43,793 nt of DNA from Tubiluchus corallicola (lineage: Eukaryota; Priapulida; Priapulimorpha; Priapulimorphida; Tubiluchidae). Location of the stretch: positions 1 to 43,793 of the forward strand of contig JAQGDQ010000356.1 in assembly GCA_030141605.1 (NCBI GenBank), written 5' to 3'. The notes under the pieces are model-generated. The model ran no database searches and had not been told where the DNA came from. It saw only the letters and a list, made by a program, of their open reading frames with translations. This document shows positions 11,853 through 23,900 of the stretch, one piece after another (the stretch's first letter is position 1; each line of letters starts with the position of its first letter). The position numbers and the translations under genes were made by a program.

Positions 11853-14800
11853 AGCGAAACTAATATATACGATAATAAAAACATGTAAGTTGTGAAGAGT
11901 GTGGGTATAATGGGATCATTGACATTCCAGTAGAAGAAACATGTACATTCTGATCATCTTAATATTGACAGTCATTGTTTTAAATACCTTCCATATTGTG
12001 GTAGTTAGATAGCATAGCTGTTTGTTAAATAGGTTAGATGCACGAGCGCATTACTTTGTCGTATATTAGCATTTTGTAATTGCTGCTTCTAATATTGTTT
12101 TAACTAATTATTTTTTCATTTGATCTAAATGTGTTTTAATTAAACAAACTGTTGCGAATGTTCACGCTGAAAGCATCGGTAAGTAGATTTTATGTGTGCG
12201 TGTTTGTGTGCATGCATGTGTGCGTGTATGTGTGCGCATGTGCACTGCAGATGCAATTACTTAAGTAATATTTTGAATTGACATAAATATAATGCTTTGC
12301 AATGTAGGGATTGTCTACATAGTAATTGAGTTTTTTTAGACGAACACTTGTAAAAAATTTGTATGTAGCTCTATGTAAATGAAACATACAATGTGGTCGT
12401 TTCTTCTCCTCTTTTCCTTCTTCCTATACCTAATCTTACTATTTTTCTCCATTCCATCATGTCTACTAACCCTAACCATTCTTTCATTCACTCATTTGTG
12501 CCACCTTAACAGGCCAAGCTTTCAATGTGTCATACAGCAACTCTTTTATTTGGTTAATTTGACTTCATCAACGTTTTTTTACCTATACTATTTTTTGTTT
12601 CAATAATATTGTATGTTGATGTATTGTATATGCATTGCTGGAGTGAAATAAATTGATTGATTGATTGATTGATTGATTGACTTTTCAAAATTAACCCTAT
12701 ACTCTTCGTTGCTCTACGATGTTTACGCTCGTAAAGTCACAAAGATTTCTGCTGCTGTAACAATGGCATAACAGCTGATGGGTATGAAGTTTTAAAGTTA
12801 ACTGTGTTTATTTACATATTTTAGACTGATGGGTATGAAGGCACTCGCGGACGTTATCTTAACATATTAACTGAAAGTGGAGAAATGCTGCATAGTTGTG
12901 TGTTGCCATCAGACCTCCTGGTGGAGATATTAGCTGATAGACTTCAGGTGGGAGTTGTTCTTTAATATTTCAACTCGTTCAATGATTTCACTTTGGTTAG
13001 ATCTGCTAGAAGCTGTAAGCTATTAAAACACCCATTCTTACTTTAAGACTGAAGTACATGGATCATTCTTCATGTAGTTGCTTGCAAGCTGTAAGCTATT
13101 AAAACAACTGTTCTTACTTTAAGATTTAAGTACATGGATCATTCTTCATGTATTTTCTTGCAAGCTATAAGCTATTAAAACAACTGTTCTTACTTTAAGA
13201 TTTAAGTACATGGATCATTCTTCATGTATTTTCTTGCAAGCTATAAGCTATTAAAACAACTGTTCTTACTTTAAGATTTAAGTACAGCGACCATTCTTCA
13301 TGTAGTTGCTTGCAAGCTATAAGCTATTAAAACAACTGTTCTTACTTTAAGATTTAAGTACATGGATCATTCTTCATGTATTTGCTTGCAAGCTATAAGC
13401 TATTAAAACAACTGTTCTTACTTTAAGATTTAAGTACAGCGACCATTCTTCATGTAGTTGCTTGCAAGCTATAAGCTATTAAAACAACTGTTCTTACTTT
13501 AAGATTTAAGTACAGCGACCATTCTTCATGTATTTGCTTGCAAGCTGTAAGCTATTAAAACAACTGTTCTTACTTTAAGATTTAAGTACAGCGACCATTC
13601 TTCATGTATTTGCTTGCAAGCTGTAAGCTATTAAAACAACTGTTCTTACTTTAAGATTTAAGTACAGCGACCATTCTTCATGTATTTGCTTGCAAGCTGT
13701 AAGCTATTAAAACAACAGTTCTTACTTTAAGACTGAAGTACATGGATCGTTCTTCATGTACTTGCTTGCAAACTATAAGTTATTAAAACAACAGTTCTTA
13801 CTTTAAGACTGAAGTACATGGATCGTTCTTCATGTACTTGCTTGCAAACTATAAGCTATTAAAACAACAGTTCTTACTTTAAGACTCAAGTACAGGGATC
13901 ATTCTTCATGTATTTGCTTGCAAACTATAAGCTATTAAAACAACAGTAAATGTTTCATAGTATCTGTTGTTTTTATAGAAGCCGGACTGTTACAAGGGTG
14001 TAGTAATTGATGGAGTAAACACGTTATTTACATCAAATCCTATAGATGCGACGGCAGCCATACTGAAGTGTTTCAACAACAGAAAACACATCTATTTCAT
14101 CAACTTGGTGTACCCTTTGCAGAAATATAAAGAAAAATTACTTGCGGAGAAAAATAAAGCAGGTAACTGTGAAGTCTTCTCGTTTCCTTAGGGCAAGAAA
14201 AGTAATAAAATCATTTTGGCATTTGCATTGCAGTCAAAATTAAGCAACAGTGAGCATGGTTAGTAGATGTAGGAGAGTGATAACTAGAAAAAAATGTTTC
14301 TTACACTGTCATTAGCCCTTCCCCTTGTTGGCAGAGTCAAACACAACTCAGGAATCCCTGCTGGTTCAGTGTCTCATCATGCAGGACCATCATTAGTGGA
14401 TCATCATAGTGAATCATCATGGTTGATCATCACTCCAAGTTTGCCACAACCATTTACCTTGAGTGTAGGCCTTACTGCAGTTGTACTTTGCTTCGTAGTG
14501 TGTTAAACTGTGAAACTTACTTCATAATGAAGTAAACTCCAAGTTTGCCACAACCATTTACCTTGAGTGTAGGCCTTACTGCAGTTGTTCTTTGCTTCGT
14601 AGTGGGTTAAACTGTAAAACTTACTTCATAATGAAGTAAACTCCAAGTTTGCCACATCCATTTACCTTGAGTGTAGGCCTTACTGCAGTTGTTCTTTGCT
14701 TCGTAGTGTGTTAAACTGTAAAACTTACTTCATAATGAAGTAAACTCCAAGTTTGCCACATCCGTTTACCTTGAGTGTAGGCATTACTGCAGTTGTACTT

Positions 14801-17800
14801 TGCTTCGTAGTGGGTTAAACTGTAAAACTTATTTACGCCATTTTGTCTTCCATAATAAACCTTTTCACAGTTCCAGCGATTGATGATGATCGTGAAAAGG
14901 TCAAAGGTTAAGTGTACCAGACAATGCATTTGTTTACCCTTGACAACACCTTGCAGCTCATGCTGTTGTAATAATGAGAGTTTTAACAGCTAGCTACAAC
15001 CTTACCTAGCTCATTCTCTCATTTTTCTTGTTCCCAAGCAAGATTGTGCTAGTAAATCACTCTAAGCACAGACTAATGCATAACTAAGTAAAGTGTACGT
15101 AAGACAATTGAAGTTACTGAACTGATGCAGCAGACAGCTTTGCTTTACACATGTGACGGTTGTAGTTAAGACATGTTGCTGTAGTACACTTAATCTTTGA
15201 CTACAGCAACTGAGCGTGCACACGACGAAACTGTGAAATACTTTTTCTGTCGCTAGATGTATCAAAGCCCGCCAATATTTCTTTGTTTTTGTTCACTTTG
15301 TTTTTCTTTTTCTTTATACAAGATGCATCCAGCAGGTTGCCTGACTCTAGGATGCTTTACTACTGCTTTGGGATAGACGTTGATTCAAATTATGCTGCTA
15401 ACGGATATATTTTATCCATTTGAATTTATAAGAACTTAGTGAGCGCAGCGTCTCTATGATGTCCATATTGGTCAATAAGATTTGTTTGAAGTTACTGTTG
15501 AAAAAACTGAAGAAGTTGCCGTTACAGTTATAACTTCAAATCGTTGTCATCTTAGACAAGTAACTAGTTACTTTATGACTGCGTTTTTACAGTTATTTTT
15601 ACCAGATCTTCGCACTTTGAACACTAGCATTGATTATTATAACATAAAGTTCCCCGGGGATGTTTCTATGTGGAATACACCAACAACAGTGAAACACTTT
15701 GTTTTACAAGTGATTATAATCTTTAACTCAATTTTGAGCAAAGTGCTCTTTTAAGCATTTAGTCTTATAAACTATTTACAGTGTGTTACATTAACATAAT
15801 TTATAAATTGTCATATTTCACCAGTAACGTTCATTAATTCATTAGTAAATAGTCCGCAGCAGTTTTTTTTAATGATTAATCAATTTTTATTCTCACTATT
15901 TTGTTACTATGTTACTAATGTTACTAGTGTAAATGTTACTATTGCAGCGGGAGAAAAATCTAAAGAAGAAGAAGAAGCCAAACGCAAAGCTCAGTTATTC
16001 CTAGATGAACTTAGTGAAGATGAATATGATCAAATGAGACCAGAAGACAGAGATGCTTTTCACGAAAAACTATTAGGACCAAGGAGAGAAAAGATGGCAA
16101 AGAAGAGGCAAATTCTAGAAGAGAAGCTCAAAGAGCAATTTCTCTTACAACAGAAACTGCTAGATGAGAAGTATATTTATTTTTTTTGATACGATTTATT
16201 AATTACAGTACTAAAACTTGCAATCATAAATCAAAGAAAATTGTTTTTTTGGGTAATATTTGTATTGAGCAACATTTTACATGAATTAAAGTTTTTCTCC
16301 TAAATTTCTACTTAGAGCTTTTCTTTTGTATTTGTTATTCTACTGTTTTCCTTTTTGATCATCTGTCATTAAATTTAGTTTTGTTTTTGTGTGCCTTTTT
16401 GTCAGAATAAGCCTTTTCGTAGTGTGCACACTCGCAGTTACTTTAGGTCAAAAGATAAGTTTCGTTGTGCACACACGCAGTTGCTTTAGGTCAAAAGATA
16501 AGTTTCGTTGTGCACACTCGCAGTTGCTTTAGGTCAAAAGATAAGTTTCGTTGTGCACACGCGCAGTTGCTTTAGGTCAAAAGTTAAGTTTCAGTTTCGT
16601 TGTGCACACACGCAGTTGCTTTAGGTCAAAAGTTAAGTTTCGTTGTGCACACATGCAGTTGCTTTAGGTCAAAAGTTAAGTTTCGTTGTGCGCACGAGCA
16701 GTTGCTGTAGGTCATATGTTAAGTGCATCACAGCAACGTGCCTTAACTACAACTGTCGTGTGACATGTGGATAAAGCAAAGCCATGTGCCGCATAGGTTC
16801 AGTTACTTCAGTGGTTTTGCATTAACGTTACTTAATTATGCATTAGTCTGTGCATAGAGTGATTTACTAGCAGGATCTTGCTTGGGAACAAGAAAAATGA
16901 ATTAGGTAAGGTTCTAGCTAACTGTTAAAATTGTTACTATTACAATATTATGGGCTGCGAGGCATTGTCAAGTGTACACAAATGTGTTATCTGGTACTTT
17001 CAAAACGGTCACGTATGTGTGTGTTTGCCAACCTGTTATAACTGTTATGGTACAACTATTTGTTCAAATTACTCATCTATAATTAAAGTGAAGTAAATGT
17101 TGCTCTTTTAAGTCGGCTGTGAGAAAACAAACGAACTTGGTCTTAGTTGAATTTTCTGCCATTTAGATATTCCAGACGAAAGAGGAAGCAGACTGGAACA
17201 GGATTTGATCCCGTGTCCGCTGCGACTCACAAAAAGGTCGACTCTATCTCTGTGAAAAGGTAAAACTGCTAGTTTGCTTGTCAGCATTGCAAGCCGAACT
17301 GAAGAAAAGCCAATTCGGTTTTGCATAGAAACTAGATAAAGAGAATCAAGATTTAATTACAGGAGAGTAAAATAATATGTTTAATTGACTAGGTTGAATG
17401 TAATTTATAATTAGATATTTAATCAAACAGTAATAGTAACACCTCACAGTAACAATAACATCTAGGAGTAACAGTAACACTTAACAGTAACAACGACACC
17501 TAACAGTAACAATGACATCTAACAGTAACAACGACACCTAACAGTAACAATGACATCTAACAGTAACAATGACATCTAACAGTAACAATGACACCTAACA
17601 GTAACAATGACATCTAACAGTAACAACGACACCTAACAGTAACAATGACATCTAACAGTAACAACAACACCTAACAGTAACAATGACATCTAACAGTAAC
17701 AACGACATCTAACAGTAACAACGACACCTAACAGTAACAAGAACACCTAACAGTAACAAAGACACCTAACAGTAACAAAGACATCTAACAGTAACAACAA

Positions 17801-20800
17801 CACCTAACAGTAACAATGACATCTAACAGTAACAACGACACCTAACAGTAACAACGACACCTAACAGTAACAACGACACCTAACAGTAACAAGAACACCT
17901 AACAGTAACAAAGACACCTAACAGTAACAAGAACACCTAACAGTAACAGTAACATCTAGGAGTAACAGTAACACCTAACAATAATAATAATACCTAACAG
18001 TAACAATAACATCTAACAGTAACAATAATACCTAACAATAACAACAACATGTAACAGTAACAATAATGCCTTACAGTAACAGCAACATCTTGGAGTAACA
18101 ATAACACTTAACAATAACAATGATATCTAACAGTAACAACGACACCTAACAGTAACAACATCACCTAACAGTTACAGCGACCACTAATAGTAACAACAAC
18201 ACCTAACAGTAACAACAGTAACGATAACACCAGAAACAGTAATACCTAACAATAACAACAACATGTAACAGTAACATCTAGGAGTAACAGCAACACCTAA
18301 CATTAACAATGACACCTAACAGTTACTGCGATCACTAATAGTAACAACAACACCTAACAATAACAAACTAACTTCTAACAGTAACATAGTAACATCTAAC
18401 AGTAACAACGACACCTAACAGTAACAACGACACCTGACAGTAACTACGACATTAGTGAAAGGATACTATGATGATAAAGACAGAGGCTAGCAAGGTGGGG
18501 GCAATCGCGCTCCGGCTCAAGAGTGAGAGGGCAAAATTCAATGACAGTTAATTGTTAATTGACTAATCATACATTAACAAAACAATTAACAAACGTTTTC
18601 AAACTACAACAAAATTGCCTAGTCAGAAATTATCGTAGCTGATTTAATTACTACATACAACGTACCAAAAAGACTAATGTTGTTACTTAATGGTGTGTGT
18701 GTGTGGTGTCGTGTGGTTTAGCAGATTGATAATTTTGGGAGAAACAGTTTCTCTAAATGCTGATTGTATTATTATGAAAACATCTAGTGTTCTGTATCTT
18801 TCATAATCTTTGCATATTTTAATGCTGGAGCTGAATGTTTAGGGACTGTCGTGTTATGAGCAACTAATGCCTAGAAAAGAGTTATTCTGCTGCAGTACCC
18901 GAAATTAAACTCAGGGTGATTCTTGGAAAAAATTCATTTATCTTTATCCCATCGTGTCCAAGAAGGAAAGTCTCAGAGATGCAAAAAACGCGTGCAATTT
19001 GTGGCTTCACGCATGAAACAAATGATTAAAACATTAAAAGTGTAGGGCCAGAAGTTTTTTTGCCTCCAAACGCCACAAGTACTTGGTATTTCACTGAGTA
19101 AAGATTTCCGCCATTGCAATTCGCAACATGAGTTTGCAATGATAATAATTTTTAGATTAGAGCAAACAACAGGAAGCGGATCTCCGAATACGGTAATTAC
19201 GTCTCGGTGAGGGAAAGAGACAGCACTGAGTAAAGATTTCCGCCATTGCAATTGGTAACATGAGTTTGCAATGATAATAATTTTTAGATTAGAGCAAATA
19301 CCAGGAAGCGGATCTCCGAGTACGGTAATTACGCCCTCCGTGAGGGAAAGAGACAGAGACAGACATCATCACCATCATCATGGACAACAGCTAGGCTTAC
19401 CTGCAGAAACAGATTTGATTAATATAGATTCTCAATTGATGAACAGGTAACAAAGACGTCTTTTCGTTCTACAGGTCAACTTTTCACTCACTTTACATTT
19501 TTTCTTGAAAATAATTTATTTTCACCAACTGAAACTTTTACACTTTGCTTTCAGTTGAAGTGTGTTTCTCTGAAAAAATCAAAAAGCGTTTTTTACTCAG
19601 TATTAATGTTCTGCAAAGTACCTTTTCTCGGTAAAGTGAACTTTCTGTATGAACATATAAAATATGTGTGCTTGCAAACCAAAGCCGTCCGTAAGTCAGC
19701 ATAGTTAAAACAACGTTATGATGCTTCAAAGAATGCACAAAAATAGGGTCAAATGTTAATCTTTTATAAAAACAAATGCAACATATATTGGACTTTTATA
19801 TTCTAGCATCAAATTATTATTAAAATGTTGAAAAAATACTAAAAATCTAATTTTATAACCCGGTACCCTCTTTTCTGGCTAGAAACAGGTACTAAAATTG
19901 TAAACAACTTGTATTTCATAACTCCAATTGTGGCTCATGGAAGCAGACATTTTGCTTCAAGCTTTTTCTGCTGCCAACCCCAGATCTTCTTCAGTGAGAG
20001 CCATCTACTGGATTTAAACATAACTTAAATGTGCTCTTGCAAAGTCCATAGCAACCGACGTTTGTGCGGTTGCCAAGTGTTTCGTAGAAACGCGACAAAA
20101 AACAATGGCTGACTTTACCAGTGATTTTGTCAAGATTATGTTTTTCAGTGTGCAGCCTGCATCTCAACTTCTCCGTGGATTATCTCAACTTAGAAATAGA
20201 GCGATGAACTTGGTATCGAAATTATCCTCATGAAATGGAGATTCGGGATATGTGAATAACTAGAAAAGCTTAATTGCCGACTTATGGACGATTTTGCTAT
20301 TCAGGCACGCAATTAACAGTCACTTTACAAACATCCACTTTGTAAGTCTTAAATGTTTAAGAAATGACATAAAAATTGGCTGCTTTTCATCCAGATTTGT
20401 GAATTACGAATCAAACCTAAACGATATGCTTCAAGTCGTACAAGGATGGCAAAGAGACCCTCAAGACATGGCTCCAGACTTGGGTAAAGCTACCATACAA
20501 CTGCTTGCTAAAAAAAAGAAAGATAAACTGAGAGATGTAAAAGAGGTGAGCGAGTACAGTAAACTAGTAGTAGTAGTTATTAATTTGTGACACTGTATGT
20601 GAACATTTTTGAAGCTTGTCTTCTACTTTAAACTGTCAGTTTGTTTTGTATAATAATAGTAATAGTAATAGTAATAGTAATAGTAATAGTAATAGTAATA
20701 GTAATAGTAATAGTAATAGTAATAGTAATAGTAATAGTAATAGTAATAGTAATAGTAATAGTAATAGTAATAGTAATAGTAATAGTAAAAGTAGTAATAG

Positions 20801-20843
20801 TAATAGTAATTGTAATAGTAATAATAGTAATAATAATAATAAT

Positions 20844-20896
<53 letters not shown>

Positions 20897-20926
20897 CAAC
20901 AACAACAACAACAACAACAAACAACG

Positions 20927-20959
<33 letters not shown>

Positions 20960-23900
20960 AATAATTTATTTTTTGCCTTTAGAATAACAATCATAGATAG
21001 TATCTAACAATGATTTACAAAGATTAAAGAAGGGCGGGATGGCGAAAGACCAAAAGCTCTTCTAGTCTGCCATCTCTAAATAGTGAGTCTACTAATTTCA
21101 GCATGGCGAGCAAATATTGTTAGAACAGAATAAAGATTTGAATAGGAAAACTGATCAAAATTAAATTAATAGCAAACGATTATGGTAAATAAAATTATGC
21201 AAATTTACGCATAACAAAGTGAAAACAAAATTAGTAAGTCAGAATTCTATTGGCAAAACTAACTAATTAAAAGCAAAATTAATTTGACTATGCAGTAATG
21301 ACACTTTCTAATAAGAATTTGCTTTTATCACAGCTAACAATGAGTCACATTGTGTTTTACGGCTTTGACTGATGCAAACTTATCACATGACGTCAAATCT
21401 TCCATGGTACATCTCAAATGTACTTTACTATAATTGTAGTAATAATAATAATAATATTTATTTAAAGTCGGCTCAAGGAGCTATTATTGCCGACTGTAAA
21501 TAACCTACAACTACATAACAGGGACTATTATTACCCCACTTTTACCCTAAATACCACGTGTCAGGCAGAGCAACAGCAGGTGCCATTTTTAAAGTCTTTG
21601 GTATGACCCGGCCGCTGGTTCGAACTCACGACCTCCCAGACGGAAAGCAGACGCATTACCACTAGACCAAACCGTCTGGTCTTACTTTCTAATTGAGAGC
21701 CATGTTAGCATTTTTGGCTTTGTATGAGATCAATGTCTGTGCTACAACATAGGAGTTTTCTAAGCCTCTGTTTGTTTTCAATGTTTGTTTGTACGCAGGC
21801 ATCAGTAGATGCAATGACAGCGGAGAGTTCCGAGGCACAGTGGAAAGGAATTCCCATTATCCAGGTTTTCTAATTTTCAATGTTTGTTTGTACGCAGGCA
21901 TCAGTAGACGCAATGACAACGGAGAGTTCCGAGACACGGTTGAAAGGAATTCCCATTATCCAGGTTTTCTAATTTTCAATGTTTGTTTGTACGCAGGCAT
22001 CAGTAGACGCAATGACAGCGGAGAGTTTCGAGGCACGGTTGAAAGGAATTCCCATTATCCAGGTTTTCTAATTTTCAATGTTTGTTTGTACGCAGGCATC
22101 AGTAGACGCAATGACAGCAGAGAGTTCCGAGGCACAGTTGAAAGGAATTCCCATTATCCAGGTTTTCTAATTTTCAATGTTTGTTTGTACGCAGGCATCA
22201 GTAGATGCAATGACAGCGGAGAGTTCCGAGGCACAGTGGAAAGGAATTCCCATTATCCAGGTTTTCTAATTTTCAATGTTTGTTTGTACGCAGGCATCAG
22301 TAGATGCAATGACAGCGGAGAGTTCCGAGGCACAGTTGAAAGGAATTCCCATTATCCAGGTTTTCTAATTTTCAATGTTTGTTTGTACGCAGGCATCAGT
22401 AGACGCAATGACAGCGGAAAGTTCCGAGGCACGGTTGAAAGGAATTCCCATTATCCAGGTTTTCTAATTTTCAATGTTTGTTTGTACGCAGGCATCAGTA
22501 GATGCAATGACAGCGGAGAGTTCCGAGGCACAGTGGAAAGGAATTCCCATTATCCAGGTTTTCTAATTTTCAATGTTTGTTTGTACGCAGGCATCAGTAG
22601 ACGCAATGACAGCGGAGAGTTCCGAGGCACGGTTGAAAGGAATTCCCATTATCCAGGTTTTCTAATTTTCAATGTTTGTTTGTACGCAGGCATCAGTAGA
22701 CGCAATGACAGCGGAGAGTTCCGAGGCACAGTTGAAAGGAATTCCCATTATCCAGGTTTTCTAATTTTCAATGTTTGTTTGTACGCAGGCATCAGTAGAC
22801 GCAATGACAGCGGAAAGTTCCGAGGCACGGTTGAAAGGAATTCCCATTATCCAGGTTTTCTAATTTTCAATGTTTGTTTGTACGCAGGCATCAGTAGACG
22901 CAATGACAGCGGAAAGTTCCGAGGCACGGTTGAAAGGAATTCCCATTATCCAGGTTTTCTAATTTTCAATGTTTGTTTGTACGCAGGCATCAGTAGATGC
23001 AATGACAGCGGAGAGTTCCGAGGCACAGTGGAAAGGAATTCCCATTATCCAGGTTTTCTAATTTTCAATGTTTGTTTGTACGCAGGCATCAGTAGACGCA
23101 ATGACAACGGAGAGTTCCGAGACACGGTTGAAAGGAATTCCCATTATCCAGGTTTTCTAATTTTCAATGTTTGTTTGTACGCAGGCATCAGTAGACGCAA
23201 TGACAGCGGAGAGTTCCGAGGCACGGTTGAAAGGAATTCCCATTATCCAGGTTTTCTAATTTTCAATGTTTGTTTGTACGCAGGCATCAGTAGACGCAAT
23301 GACAGCGGAGAGTTCCGAGACACGGTTGAAAGGAATTCCCATTATCCAGGTTTTCTAATTTTCAATGTTTGTTTGTACGCAGGCATCAGTAGACGCAATG
23401 ACAGCGGAAAGTTCCGAGACACGGTTGAAAGGAATTCCCATTATCCAGGTTTTCTAATTTTCAATGTTTGTTTGTACGCAGGCATCAGTAGACGCAATGA
23501 CAGCGGAAAGTTCCGAGGCACGGTTGAAAGGAATTCCCATTATCCAGGTGGATGTTGATGAAGAAGTGGACATGAAAAACATTGATTTAGTTTTGGAAAC
23601 TTATCTATTGCCATCACCGGAAGAGGTAATCTAAAGCGATTGTTTTATGCAAATGTGTGATTCTACTGGGAATCAAGTCTTATGAGTAGCACCTGTTTTG
23701 TTTGTAAAACTATACAATTCTAATAAAGTTTTGGAATCATCGAAAAAAGTTTTCACGGTTCCAGCGATTGATGATGATCGTGAAAAGGTCAAAGGTTAAG
23801 TGCACCAGACAGCACATTTGTGTACACTTGACAATGCCTCACAGCCCAAGCTATTTAAATAGTAACAGTTTTAGCAGCTAGCTAGAACCTTACCTAGTTC

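Noticed and set aside
12379-12606. Small hydrophobic membrane protein
   Set aside because: The frame arises from T-rich sequence in what looks like a non-LTR 3' region; no homology or splice context supports it.
4255-13945. Common origin of the two 76-bp arrays (4.3 and 13.0 kb)
   Set aside because: Period is equal, but the unit sequences show no similarity, so the shared length is taken as coincidence.
20616-20987. Poly-Asn/Ser, poly-Ile and poly-Leu frames
   Set aside because: Readings of a TAATAG/TAA/CAA microsatellite in four frames.
21610-21685. Functional tRNA gene on the minus strand
   Set aside because: A and B boxes are present, but the sequence continues into a SINE body with a TAA-type tail and does not fold as a complete cloverleaf acceptor stem as read by eye.
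21789-23558. 589-residue frame on the + strand with a 33-residue repeat
   Set aside because: It is the +1 frame of the exon 13 array. The HYDIN frame of the same DNA matches the family and is phase-consistent with exons 12 and 14.
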